DNA of 64,000 nt from JAWLHU01 sp041690255. GTDB taxonomy: Bacteria > Bacillota > Sulfobacillia > Symbiobacteriales > Symbiobacteriaceae. The stretch lies in contig JAWLHU010000001.1 in assembly GCA_041690255.1 (NCBI GenBank), positions 310,001-374,000 of the forward strand, written 5' to 3'. Position 1 is the first letter of the stretch; each line of letters starts with the position of its first letter. Positions 16,648 through 25,113 of this stretch are shown here, piece by piece. The notes beneath the pieces are model-generated. The model was not told where the DNA came from. It saw only the letters and a list, made by a program, of their open reading frames with translations, and searched no databases. The position numbers and the translations under genes are program-made.

Positions 16648-17356
16648 AAAGCAGACGCAGCTCTCATCTGAACTGGTTGTCCACCATGAGCCCATGGGTG
16701 CCGGTGCCGAGGCCTTCCGGGTCCTGCGGACCAACCTGCAGTTCATGGGGCTGGACAAGCCCCTCAAGTCGATCGTGGTGACCAGCGCCGTACCTGGCGA
16801 GGGCAAGTCGACCGTGGCTGCCAACCTGGCGATCGCCTACGCCCAGACTGGCGCCAACGTCTGCCTGGTAGACGCCGACCTCCGCCGCCCCAGGGTGGCC
16901 AAGATCTTCGGGGTGGATAACTGGCGCGGGCTGACCAATGCAGTGATCCACCAGAATGGCCTGGAGAACGACCTGCAGCCCAGCCCGATCTCGGGCGTGA
17001 CCCTCCTGACCAGCGGCCCCATTCCGCCCAACCCGGCAGAGATCCTGGGATCGGGCCGTATGACCCAACTGCTGGCCGATCTGGCGAGCCGCTTCGACAT
17101 GGTGATCGTTGACTCGCCGCCCACTCTTGCGGTGACCGATGCGGCGGTCCTGGCGCCGAAGGTAGATGGCGTCCTGCTGGTGGTTCGCTCCGGCAAGGCG
17201 GACCGGCAGGCGGTAAAGCGGGCCCTCTCGGCCCTGGAGACGGTGAAGGCGAACGTCCTGGGTGTCACCCTCTCGGCGGTCGAGTCGGAGGGGCGTGACG
17301 GCTACTACTACTACCATTACGCGCAGGAAGAGAGCGGTCAGAAGGCCCACCGGTAG
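16634..17356 (+). CDS. Bacterial tyrosine kinase (CpsD/YwqD-type BY-kinase)
   Basis: 240 residues from the ATG at 16634, behind GGAGGGAG. Walker A is SAVPGEGKSTVAANLA (residues 51-66), Walker A' is VCLVDADLRRPR, and Walker B is MVIVDSPP. The C-terminus carries the autophosphorylated cluster DGYYYYHYAQ. The kinase and the preceding adaptor regulate polymer assembly, and the PHP phosphatase at the start of the locus reverses the modification. The catalytic core is complete, including EAFRVLRTNLQF near the N-terminus. Confidence 0.95.
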   Translation: MRSGKKQTQLSSELVVHHEPMGAGAEAFRVLRTNLQFMGLDKPLKSIVVTSAVPGEGKSTVAANLAIAYAQTGANVCLVDADLRRPRVAKIFGVDNWRGLTNAVIHQNGLENDLQPSPISGVTLLTSGPIPPNPAEILGSGRMTQLLADLASRFDMVIVDSPPTLAVTDAAVLAPKVDGVLLVVRSGKADRQAVKRALSALETVKANVLGVTLSAVESEGRDGYYYYHYAQEESGQKAHR

Positions 17357-17392
17357 GGGGCTCAAGACGGCCCGGAACCGAGGAGGCAGATT

Positions 17393-19264
17393 ATGAGTCC
17401 ACACGCGCGCAAACTGCTGCTGGCAGCGATCGACCTGGGCATGACCACCGCGGTGGTCTTTGCCGGGTTGTGGATTCGCTTTGCCCTGGACGGTCGTGCC
17501 ATTCCGGCCGACCACCTTGAGACCCTGATCAGGTCCCAGGGAATCCTGATTCCCCTGCGGCTGGCGGTCTACGCCCTCTTCGGGCTCTACCGCCAGGCCT
17601 GGCAGTATGCGAGTATCCCTGAGCTGCTGCGCATTGTGGCAGCGGTCACGGTTGAGAGTACCGTGGCGGTCTTTGTTACCTTCGCCGTAGCATCCAACGG
17701 TTTTCCCCGCAGTGTCCTCTTCATGAGCTGGCTGCTGAAGATGATCGTCCTGGGTGCGATCCGGATCGGCCTCCGCATGCGGGCGGAGTGGTACGCCATG
17801 CGGCGGCGAGACGTGCCCGGGGCTCACTCCACCCTGATCTACGGTGCCGGCGACGCCGGGGCCATGCTCGCCCGTGAGTACGCCAAGCACCCGGAGATTG
17901 GGGCCCATGTCATCGGGTTTGTGGATGATGATCCGCAGAAGCGCGGGATGCAGATCGGCGGTAAGCCGGTTCTGGGGATGCGGACAGATCTGCCGGCCCT
18001 GATTCAGAAGCACGGGATCACCCATCTTGTCATCGCCATGCCCAGTGTGAAGGGTTCGGTGATTCGGGAGATTGTACAGACCGGCCTGAGTCTGGGGCTG
18101 CACGTGAAGACGCTCCCGGGCATCTACGAACTGGCCAACGGCTCGGTCTCGGTCAACCAGATCCGCGACGTGCAGATCGAGGACCTGCTTTTCCGGGACG
18201 AGGTCAAGGTGGACATGGCGGCGATTGCCGGCTATCTGACCGATGAGGTCGTGCTGGTGACCGGCGCCGGCGGCTCAATCGGCTCCGAACTCTGCCGCCA
18301 GGTGGCACGCTTTCAGCCCAGGAAGCTCCTGCTCCTGGGTCACGGCGAGAACTCGATCTACGAGATCGACCTGGAGCTGCGGGCCAAGTTCCCCGAGGTG
18401 ACCCTTCAGCCGATCATCGCGGACGTTCAGGACGAGGAGCGCATCCGCCGGGTCTTTGAGCGGTACCGCCCCGGGGTGGTCTTCCACGCCGCGGCGCACA
18501 AGCACGTGCCCCTCATGGAGCAGAACCCGGAAGAGGCGGTCAAGAACAACGTCTTCGGCACCCTGAACGTGGCCCGAGCGGCCGATACATACAAGGCGAA
18601 GCGGTTCGTCCTGATCTCGTCGGACAAGGCGGTCAACCCGACCAGCGTCATGGGGGCGACCAAGCGGGCGGCGGAGTATGTGATCCAGTCGCTGGCGCAG
18701 TCCAGCAAGACGGTCTTTGTGGCCGTGCGCTTCGGCAACGTGCTCGGTAGCCGGGGCAGCATAATCCCGCTCTTCAAGCGGCAGATCGCCGCTGGTGGTC
18801 CGGTCACCATAACCGATGAGCGCATGTTGCGGTACTTCATGACGATCCCCGAGGCGTCGCGGTTGGTGATCCAGGCGGCCTCCATGGGCAAGGGCGGCGA
18901 GGTCTTCGTGCTGGACATGGGCAAGCCGGTCCGGATCATCGACCTGGCCCGGGACCTGATCCGGCTGTCGGGGTTTGAGCCGGGTGTGGACATTCCGATT
19001 GTCACCACGGGGATCCGGCCGGGGGAGAAGCTCTTTGAGGAACTCCTGACGGCCGAGGAGGGGACGCAGGCCACGTTGCATGAGCGGATTTATGTGGCCA
19101 GAGCGGATCAGATCAGTGCGGCTGATCTGGAGGAGTTCCTTCAGCGGTTGTCGGACGATCTCTTACGTGGGCAGGCCGAGAATGAACGCGTGCGGAGAAC
19201 AGTTCAAGAGTTGCCCATGAAAGTGAAGGTGGCCTATCGTGGCATCGCTGGAGCAGGAGATTAG
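17393..19264 (+). CDS. pglF: UDP-GlcNAc 4,6-dehydratase, membrane-bound PglF/CapD type
   Basis: 623 residues, normal for the long membrane form. Four N-terminal helices (to about residue 130) are followed by two Rossmann domains: YGAGDAGAMLAREY near residue 152 and VTGAGGSIGSELCRQ near residue 287. The catalytic region ISSDKAVNPTSVMGATKR (about residue 409) matches the subfamily in which Met replaces the usual active-site Tyr. The enzyme converts UDP-GlcNAc to the 4-keto-6-deoxy sugar, the first step of bacillosamine or related sugars. Downstream PglE-, PglC- and PglD-like genes support the bacillosamine reading. Confidence 0.9.
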   Translation: MSPHARKLLLAAIDLGMTTAVVFAGLWIRFALDGRAIPADHLETLIRSQGILIPLRLAVYALFGLYRQAWQYASIPELLRIVAAVTVESTVAVFVTFAVASNGFPRSVLFMSWLLKMIVLGAIRIGLRMRAEWYAMRRRDVPGAHSTLIYGAGDAGAMLAREYAKHPEIGAHVIGFVDDDPQKRGMQIGGKPVLGMRTDLPALIQKHGITHLVIAMPSVKGSVIREIVQTGLSLGLHVKTLPGIYELANGSVSVNQIRDVQIEDLLFRDEVKVDMAAIAGYLTDEVVLVTGAGGSIGSELCRQVARFQPRKLLLLGHGENSIYEIDLELRAKFPEVTLQPIIADVQDEERIRRVFERYRPGVVFHAAAHKHVPLMEQNPEEAVKNNVFGTLNVARAADTYKAKRFVLISSDKAVNPTSVMGATKRAAEYVIQSLAQSSKTVFVAVRFGNVLGSRGSIIPLFKRQIAAGGPVTITDERMLRYFMTIPEASRLVIQAASMGKGGEVFVLDMGKPVRIIDLARDLIRLSGFEPGVDIPIVTTGIRPGEKLFEELLTAEEGTQATLHERIYVARADQISAADLEEFLQRLSDDLLRGQAENERVRRTVQELPMKVKVAYRGIAGAGD

Positions 19265-20591
19265 ACTGAACGGGGTAGCGGCAGCGCTCACAGAAAAGAT
19301 CGCCACCAAGCAGGCCCTGGTCGCCGTAATCGGTGCGGGATATGTTGGGCTACCGCTGGCTGTGGAGAAGGCTCGAGTTGGTTTCCGGGTTGTCTGCGTA
19401 GAGCAGAATCCCGCCAGAGCTGAAATGATCAATCGGGGCGAGAATTATATCCGGGACGTAAAGGACGAGGATCTCGCCACCTTGGTACGGGATCGCATGA
19501 TCACCGCTACCACAGAATTCGACGTGCTTGCTGAGGCTGATGTGGTGATCATCTGCGTTCCGACCCCCCTTACGGAGAACAAGGACCCCGATATTTCTTA
19601 CATCGTAAACGTGACACGACATATCGCTGAGCACCTACATACCGGGCAACTGATCTCCCTGGAGAGCACCACCTACCCTGGCACCACGGAAGAAGTCATT
19701 CTCCCCATGTTGGCTCGCCAGGGCCTGAAGGTGGGGGAGGACTTCTTTCTCGCCTTCTCTCCGGAGCGCGTTGATCCCGGTAACGCCCGGTATACCACCA
19801 AGAACACCAACAAGGTGGTTGGCGGAGTAACGCCCACGTGCCTGAAGGTGGCCGTCGCCATGTATCAGCAGACGATTCTCCAGGTGGTGCCCGTCTCGTC
19901 CCCGAGCGTTGCCGAGATGACCAAGGTCTTCGAGAATACCTACCGGGCGGTAAACATCGCACTCGTGAATGAACTCGCCCTGCTCTGCGACCGAATGGGC
20001 ATTGACGTGTGGGAAGTGCTTGATGCCGCAGCAACCAAGCCCTTCGGTATTCAGATCTTCTATCCAGGTCCTGGGGTTGGTGGTCACTGCATTCCCCTGG
20101 ATCCCTTCTACTTGGCGTGGAAGGCACGGGAGTATGACTTCTCCACCCGGTTCATTGAACTGGCCGGTGAGGTCAACCTGCGCATGCCCTATTTCGTGAA
20201 GGATAAGGTAGTGCGGGCGCTGGGTGAGGCTGGCAAGCCCCTGTACGGCTCCAAGGTTCTGGTCTTGGGTGTGGCCTACAAGCGGGATATCGCCGACGAG
20301 CGAGAGTCGCCGGCTCTCAAGGTAATCCAGCTGCTCCAGGCCGAAGGGGCGCAGGTGGTCTACCACGACCCCTACATTCCCGAGGTTCACCCCCACGGTT
20401 GGTGGAAGGGGCACCTGCAGTCCGTAGACCTCACGGATGAACTGTGGCAATCGGTTGATGCCGTTGTGATCACCACCGATCATAGCACCGTGGATTATAA
20501 CGCCATCGCTAATAACGCCCGAATCATCGTAGACACGCGGAACGCCATGAAGAAGGTAGCGGGTGGCTCGGCTACGGTCGTCAAGCTCTAG
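19239..20591 (+). CDS. wbpA: UDP-GlcNAc 6-dehydrogenase (WbpA-type nucleotide sugar dehydrogenase)
   Basis: 450 residues from a GTG at 19239 overlapping the preceding gene by 26 bp. NAD-binding IGAGYVGLPLAVEKA lies near residue 31. SLESTTYPGTTEEV and FSPERVDPGN are the conserved UDPGDH strings, and the catalytic cysteine is in GPGVGGHCIPLDPFYL (near residue 280). The C-terminal domain has VLGVAYKRDIADERESPA. The family oxidises C6 of UDP-hexoses to uronic acids. The following oxidoreductase, acetyltransferase, aminotransferase and 2-epimerase genes indicate the UDP-GlcNAc branch leading to UDP-ManNAc3NAcA, not UDP-glucose. Confidence 0.9.
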   Translation: MASLEQEIRLNGVAAALTEKIATKQALVAVIGAGYVGLPLAVEKARVGFRVVCVEQNPARAEMINRGENYIRDVKDEDLATLVRDRMITATTEFDVLAEADVVIICVPTPLTENKDPDISYIVNVTRHIAEHLHTGQLISLESTTYPGTTEEVILPMLARQGLKVGEDFFLAFSPERVDPGNARYTTKNTNKVVGGVTPTCLKVAVAMYQQTILQVVPVSSPSVAEMTKVFENTYRAVNIALVNELALLCDRMGIDVWEVLDAAATKPFGIQIFYPGPGVGGHCIPLDPFYLAWKAREYDFSTRFIELAGEVNLRMPYFVKDKVVRALGEAGKPLYGSKVLVLGVAYKRDIADERESPALKVIQLLQAEGAQVVYHDPYIPEVHPHGWWKGHLQSVDLTDELWQSVDAVVITTDHSTVDYNAIANNARIIVDTRNAMKKVAGGSATVVKL

Positions 20592-20618
20592 ACTCGGCAC
20601 TAGGAGTTGAACCCTATC

Positions 20619-21665
20619 GTGGAGACGAAGAAGCCATTGGGTTTTGCCGTGATTGGCTGTGGTCGGATCGCTCCCAACCACGGAAAGGCGATCGCGGAGT
20701 TGCCTGACGCTCAGCTGGTTGCTGCCGCAGACATTGACAAAGGGCGTGCAGAGGCGTTTACGGAGCGGTTCGGTGGCGAGCCCTACATGTCGTACCAGGA
20801 GATGCTTGAGCGGTCCGATATTGACGTGGTCTGCATCTGCACTCCCAGTGGGTTGCACGCCGAAATGGGGATCGCCGCAGCGCGGGCCGGCAAGCATGTG
20901 CTGGTCGAAAAGCCAATGGCCCTCTCGCTGGAGGACGCTGATGCTCTGATTGGTGCATGCCTGGCCAACAACGTAAAGCTCGGCGTGGTCCACCAGAACA
21001 GATTCAACCCGGCGATCGTCCGGCTCCGAAAGGCGCTGGAAGCCGGCCGGTTCGGCCAACTGAACATGGGCAGCGCCGTTATCCGTTGGCACCGGGATCA
21101 GAACTACTACGCCCAGGCCCCCTGGCGGGGAACCTGGGCGCAGGACGGCGGTTGCCTCATGAACCAGTCGATTCACAACATTGACCTTCTCCAGTGGATG
21201 ATGGGTCCCATGGAGAGCGTCTATGCCTATACCGGGACCCGCATGCGGGAAATCGAGGCGGAAGACAACGCTGCGGCCGTTTTGCGGTTCCGTAACGGGG
21301 CGATGGGGCTGATTGAGTCCTCGGTTACCGTCTACCCGAAGAACCTGGAGGAGACGCTGAACATTTTCGGCGCTACCGGGACCGCCGTAATCGGTGGAGT
21401 CGCTGTGAATCGGGTGGAGTCCTGGCGCTTCGCAGATGGCACGGATACAGAGGAGCAGGTGCTGGCCGATCAGCAGGCTGATCCGGAGAGTGTCTATGGC
21501 TTTGGGCACAGGCCCCTGATCGCTGACTTCATCGAGGCTGTTCAGACGGGGCGTGAGCCGGCTGTGCCTGGTTCTGAGGGGCGCAAGGCTCTGGAGATCA
21601 TCCTGGCGATCTATCGGTCCAGCCGCGCTGGTCAGCCGGTGAGCTTCCCGTTGGTGGAGGAGTAA
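20619..21665 (+). CDS. wbpB: WbpB-type UDP-GlcNAcA 3-dehydrogenase (Gfo/Idh/MocA family)
   Basis: 348 residues from the GTG at 20619. A TTG at 20607 is in frame but touches the AGGAG site, so the GTG is preferred. The N-terminal Rossmann motif is AVIGCGRIAPNHGKAI. HVLVEKPMAL holds the EKP motif of the family, and the QDGGCLMNQSIHNIDLLQW helix carries the catalytic His region. In the Pseudomonas and Bordetella pathway WbpB oxidises C3 of UDP-GlcNAcA, coupled to WbpE transamination. The neighbours WbpA (upstream) and WbpD (2 bp downstream) match that order. Confidence 0.88.
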   Translation: METKKPLGFAVIGCGRIAPNHGKAIAELPDAQLVAAADIDKGRAEAFTERFGGEPYMSYQEMLERSDIDVVCICTPSGLHAEMGIAAARAGKHVLVEKPMALSLEDADALIGACLANNVKLGVVHQNRFNPAIVRLRKALEAGRFGQLNMGSAVIRWHRDQNYYAQAPWRGTWAQDGGCLMNQSIHNIDLLQWMMGPMESVYAYTGTRMREIEAEDNAAAVLRFRNGAMGLIESSVTVYPKNLEETLNIFGATGTAVIGGVAVNRVESWRFADGTDTEEQVLADQQADPESVYGFGHRPLIADFIEAVQTGREPAVPGSEGRKALEIILAIYRSSRAGQPVSFPLVEE

Positions 21666-21667
21666 TC

Positions 21668-22249
21668 GTGGCGGACTACTTCAAGCATGAGTCGGCCTAT
21701 GTCGACGAAGGGGCAAAGATCGGAGCGGGAACGAAGGTCTGGCACTTCTCCCACGTCATGGGCGGAGCGGAGATTGGTGAGAACTGCTCCCTCGGTCAGA
21801 ATGTATTCGTGGCCAATCGGGTCACGATCGGCAACGGCGTGAAGATCCAGAACAACGTCTCGGTCTATGAGGGTGTGGTTCTGGAGGATTACGTCTTCTG
21901 TGGGCCGAGCATGGTCTTCACCAATGTGAAGACTCCCCGCTCCGCCTTTCCCCGCAATACCAGCAGCGACTATGCCACAACCCGCGTGAAGCGCGGGGCG
22001 AGCATTGGGGCTAACGCCACCGTTGTCTGTGGGGTGACCATTGGGGAGTGGGCTTTCGTGGCGGCGGGGGCGGTGGTGACAAAGGATGTGCCCGCTCACG
22101 CAATGGTCGGCGGTATACCGGCCAGGCTGATGGGTTGGGCGTGCGAGTGCGGGAGTACCCTGCGGTTCGAGGGTGAAGTCGCTACGGCAAAGTGTGCCGA
22201 TTGTGGGCGGAGTTTTCGCAAGTCGCACGACACACTGGTTGGATGCTAG
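21668..22249 (+). CDS. wbpD: WbpD-type UDP-amino-sugar N-acetyltransferase (left-handed beta-helix)
   Basis: 193 residues from a GTG at 21668, two bases after the previous stop. Hexapeptide repeats run from residue 15 to about 150 (AKIGAGTKVWHFSHV, GENCSLGQNVFVANRVTIGN, GANATVVCGVTIGEWAFVAA), forming the trimeric beta-helix acetyltransferase fold. AMVGGIPARLMGW ends it. A C-terminal CECGS...CADCGRSF segment looks like a zinc ribbon, common in this subfamily. It acetylates the 3-amino group to give UDP-GlcNAc3NAcA. Confidence 0.9.
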   Translation: MADYFKHESAYVDEGAKIGAGTKVWHFSHVMGGAEIGENCSLGQNVFVANRVTIGNGVKIQNNVSVYEGVVLEDYVFCGPSMVFTNVKTPRSAFPRNTSSDYATTRVKRGASIGANATVVCGVTIGEWAFVAAGAVVTKDVPAHAMVGGIPARLMGWACECGSTLRFEGEVATAKCADCGRSFRKSHDTLVGC

Positions 22250-22412
22250 ATGCTAACGGGAAAAGAAGCAGGAAGTTTCCGGCTCCGGCAAGGGCTGTTG
22301 GCTCAGACACGGACATCATGGAAGCCTTGCTGGATCGAGCTGAAGTTTCTTCTGCACTGCTGCAGCGGCCTAGTTGCATAAAGAAAGGTCCCGGGGCGAG
22401 AGGAGAAGACCG

Positions 22413-23639
22413 TTGGAGCAAGTTGTGTTCAACGCCTCAAGCAAGCGATCAAGCAAGGACGGGCCCTTCGATTTCGCTGGTTTTGCCCTTGGCCTTCTAA
22501 TGATGGCTGGGTATTACAAAGCGGATCCTAGATTAGCCTGGCTTCCGCTGGACCTAACCCTGCTCGCTGCTCTGGGAACCGGTGCTATGGTTTTGTATCG
22601 TTGGGTACGGTCAGGTCTACTGATTCCAAACGCCGTAATGCATGTGTCTGGGTTGTTTTTCTTGTTCGCACTCCCGGTTTTCTGGACCGACTGGTCTGGA
22701 TACGCACAGGAAAAGACCGTCCGGATTTTCACGCTGACTCTGCTCTCCGCACTGGCGCCCCTGTTCCTATTTAGGACGACAGTGGAACTGCGGCGGTTCA
22801 TGAACGCACTAGCTCTTTTCGGGATGATCTTCGCGCTAGATGCAGGCTTTCGGTTGCTCACTACTCCAGAATTGCAGAGGCTGACAGCCTTTGAGGCGAA
22901 CACAATTGCGCTTGGACGAGCTGCGGGAACGTTTCTTTTGTGGGCAACCATGCGAACCTTCGAGGGGAGAGTTCGCCCCCCGGTCGCAGCGATTACCATT
23001 GGTCTCACCTCAATCGTCCTATTGGGGAGCGGTTCCAGAGGCCCGCTACTAGCTACTTTTGCTGGGCTGCTGGTAGCAGCGGTGATATTTCAGTGGGGTA
23101 AGCCCAAGAGACTCGTGAGCGTCATAGCGCTGGCGATAGTAGTCGGTTGGGGCATTTACGTGGGGTCTTCCGTCATTCCGAGTGTTTCGGCCCTACGTGT
23201 GAGTAGCTTTCTCAAAGGGGACCTGGGGACCTCTGAGGCGGCCCGTTTATTCTACTATTACCAATCTTTGAAGGCCATTCCTGATGCACCCCTAGGCTAT
23301 GGTTGGGGAGGGTTTTCTGATGTCGTCCCGCTCCACTTATCTGATCGGTACCCGCACAATATTCTCCTAGAGGTGTTCCTTGAAGCAGGCTGGCTCGCTG
23401 GTCTGTATCTCCTCCTGCTTATCCTTCGGGCTTTCGTGAGGCTCGCTCATTCGCGGAGGGAGCCTGATGGTCTCCTAGTCATCACACTACTGGTCTTTTC
23501 TCTGGCTAACGCCATGGTCAGTGGTGACATCAACGATAATCGGCTACTATTCGCGGTCATCGGCGTCGCGTTCAGCCCGGCTCTTGCCAATAAAGGCTTG
23601 CTTCGAGGACTGAAGTCCCATCAGAGCCCTGAACAGTGA
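22413..23639 (+). CDS. Wzy/O-antigen-ligase-like polymerase
   Basis: 408 residues from the TTG at 22413, which has AGAGGAG seven bases upstream; a TTG at 22374 is the alternative. About 11 membrane helices. LLGSGSRGPLLATFAGLLVA (near residue 205) and the periplasmic loop with YGWGGFSDVVPLHLSDRYPHNILLE are the typical O-antigen ligase/polymerase signatures (conserved Arg and the PHN-x-x-L-E string). It probably polymerises or transfers undecaprenyl-linked repeat units outside the membrane. A 163-bp stretch without a gene separates it from WbpD. Codon use from here to about 29.9 kb is more AT-tolerant than in the flanks. Confidence 0.82.
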   Translation: MEQVVFNASSKRSSKDGPFDFAGFALGLLMMAGYYKADPRLAWLPLDLTLLAALGTGAMVLYRWVRSGLLIPNAVMHVSGLFFLFALPVFWTDWSGYAQEKTVRIFTLTLLSALAPLFLFRTTVELRRFMNALALFGMIFALDAGFRLLTTPELQRLTAFEANTIALGRAAGTFLLWATMRTFEGRVRPPVAAITIGLTSIVLLGSGSRGPLLATFAGLLVAAVIFQWGKPKRLVSVIALAIVVGWGIYVGSSVIPSVSALRVSSFLKGDLGTSEAARLFYYYQSLKAIPDAPLGYGWGGFSDVVPLHLSDRYPHNILLEVFLEAGWLAGLYLLLLILRAFVRLAHSRREPDGLLVITLLVFSLANAMVSGDINDNRLLFAVIGVAFSPALANKGLLRGLKSHQSPEQ

Positions 23640-23674
23640 AATGGTGGTTGTAGAATCCGGTAAGGAGTAGTGGT

Positions 23675-24787
23675 ATGAAGCGAGCTAGTATCCCCATTCT
23701 TGATCTGTCTGACGAGATTTCTGCCCTCTGGGATGAACTCCAGGTAGCCATTCAGAACGTGCTGCGTTCAGGGCAGTTCATTATGGGCCCGAACGTCACT
23801 GCGTTTGAAGCCGAAGTAGAGAGCTACCTCGGGGTGAAACATGCGGTTGCCATGAACTCCGGAACAGATGCCCTGTACATTGCCCTAAGGGCTCTAGGGG
23901 TGAGTGCCGGTGACGAGGTGATCACCACACCCTTCACATTCTTTGCCACCGCTGAGGCAATCAGCCACGTTGGCGCTACTCCTGTGTTTGTTGACATCGA
24001 CCCTGTTACCTACAATATCGATCCTGCACTGATTGAATCGGCAATCACCCCTCACACCAAGGCGATAATCCCCGTCCACCTCTTCGGGCACCCCGCCGAC
24101 ATGGATCCGATCCTGGAGGTGGCCGCTCGTCACGGCCTCAAGGTGATTGAGGATGTCGCCCAGGCCTTTGGTGCGGAGTACAAGGGAAGGAAAGCCGGGA
24201 CGCTTGGCCATGCTGGCACGTTCTCCTTCTTTCCGACCAAGAACCTCGGAGCCTATGGAGATGGTGGCCTGCTGGCGACCGATGACGACGAGGTCGCCGA
24301 GCTGGCGCGCAAGCTGCGGGCGCACGGGTCCCTGCATAAGTACCAAAACGAGCTGGTTGGGTATAACTCCCGGCTTGACGAACTTCAGGCAGCCATCCTG
24401 CGGGTGAAGTTGCCGCATGTGGATGAGTGGAACCTCGGGCGCCGTAGGGTTGCTGAGACCTACCGACACCTGCTACGGGACTTGCCGGGGATTGTGCTTC
24501 CCACCGAGCAGCCGGGTGTGAGACACGTTTACCACCAGTTCACGCTTCGGGTGTTGGGCGGGAGGAGAGCCGAGCTGAAAGACCGCTTGGAGAAAGCCGG
24601 CATTGGGACCATGGTGTACTACCCGATCCCCGTCCACCGGCTGCCGGTCTACGGCCAAGCGGCGAACAGCTTTCCGGTCGCAGAGGTAGCGAGCGCCCAG
24701 GTTCTGTCGCTGCCAATCTGGGCGCAGTTGGGGGAGCACCTCCAGTGTGAAGTCGTGGAGAGACTGCGGCTATCCCTTGCCCGGTGA
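23675..24787 (+). CDS. wbpE: WbpE-type UDP-3-keto-sugar aminotransferase (DegT/DnrJ/EryC1)
   Basis: 370 residues from ATG at 23675. PLP-fold motifs are NSGTDALYIALRALGV (near residue 62), EDVAQAFGAEYKGRKAGTLG (near residue 157) and the Schiff-base lysine in FFPTKNLGAYGDGG (near residue 187). GYNSRLDELQAAIL is also conserved. Within the WbpABDEI set it transaminates the 3-keto sugar with glutamate. Its start lies 35 bp after the Wzy stop. The stop overlaps a possible GTG of the following small ORF (GTGA). Confidence 0.9.
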   Translation: MKRASIPILDLSDEISALWDELQVAIQNVLRSGQFIMGPNVTAFEAEVESYLGVKHAVAMNSGTDALYIALRALGVSAGDEVITTPFTFFATAEAISHVGATPVFVDIDPVTYNIDPALIESAITPHTKAIIPVHLFGHPADMDPILEVAARHGLKVIEDVAQAFGAEYKGRKAGTLGHAGTFSFFPTKNLGAYGDGGLLATDDDEVAELARKLRAHGSLHKYQNELVGYNSRLDELQAAILRVKLPHVDEWNLGRRRVAETYRHLLRDLPGIVLPTEQPGVRHVYHQFTLRVLGGRRAELKDRLEKAGIGTMVYYPIPVHRLPVYGQAANSFPVAEVASAQVLSLPIWAQLGEHLQCEVVERLRLSLAR

Positions 24788-25113
24788 CGAATCCAGCATT
24801 CGTTTTAAGCGGACAGCCCGATTCTGCGAGGAGGGCCCGCGCTATTACTGGGTGGGTGAGGAAATGGTTCACAGTCGTAATGCGTATTGCTGTCCTTTCG
24901 GCTTCAGGTCTGGCATTGGAACCACGTTTCTTGACGACAGACAGGAGCGCTGGCGGTCGGACTGCCCACGAGCATGTAGACCCTGACAGCCACGGGTCTC
25001 CTGACAACGCTGCGTTCACTGGGCCACTCCCGGTGATCTTCGCTGCGGGCACCGGGGTGAGTTCGGTCGCATTGACCACTACCCCTACCGGGATAGAAAG
25101 AGGCGAAACATGA
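24784..25113 (+). CDS. Possible hypothetical protein coupled between wbpE and wzx
   Basis: An open frame of 109 codons fills an otherwise empty 320 bp. Its GTG overlaps the wbpE stop (GTGA) and its TGA overlaps the wzx start (ATGA), the overlap style used by several genes of this operon. Against it: no family resemblance, an unconvincing composition (runs of Thr, Ser and Gly) and no clear ribosome binding site before the GTG. It may be the remnant of a gene lost during cluster reshuffling, or translated spacer that keeps ribosomes coupled. Confidence 0.3.
   Translation: MTNPAFVLSGQPDSARRARAITGWVRKWFTVVMRIAVLSASGLALEPRFLTTDRSAGGRTAHEHVDPDSHGSPDNAAFTGPLPVIFAAGTGVSSVALTTTPTGIERGET

Noticed and set aside
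16664..18103. 479-codon minus-strand ORF
   Set aside because: Antisense to the BY-kinase and PglF-type genes, whose motifs are unmistakable; Gln/His-rich composition of a GC-driven shadow.
19635..21509. 624-codon minus-strand ORF
   Set aside because: Antisense to wbpA and wbpB types; no domain, no ribosome binding site.
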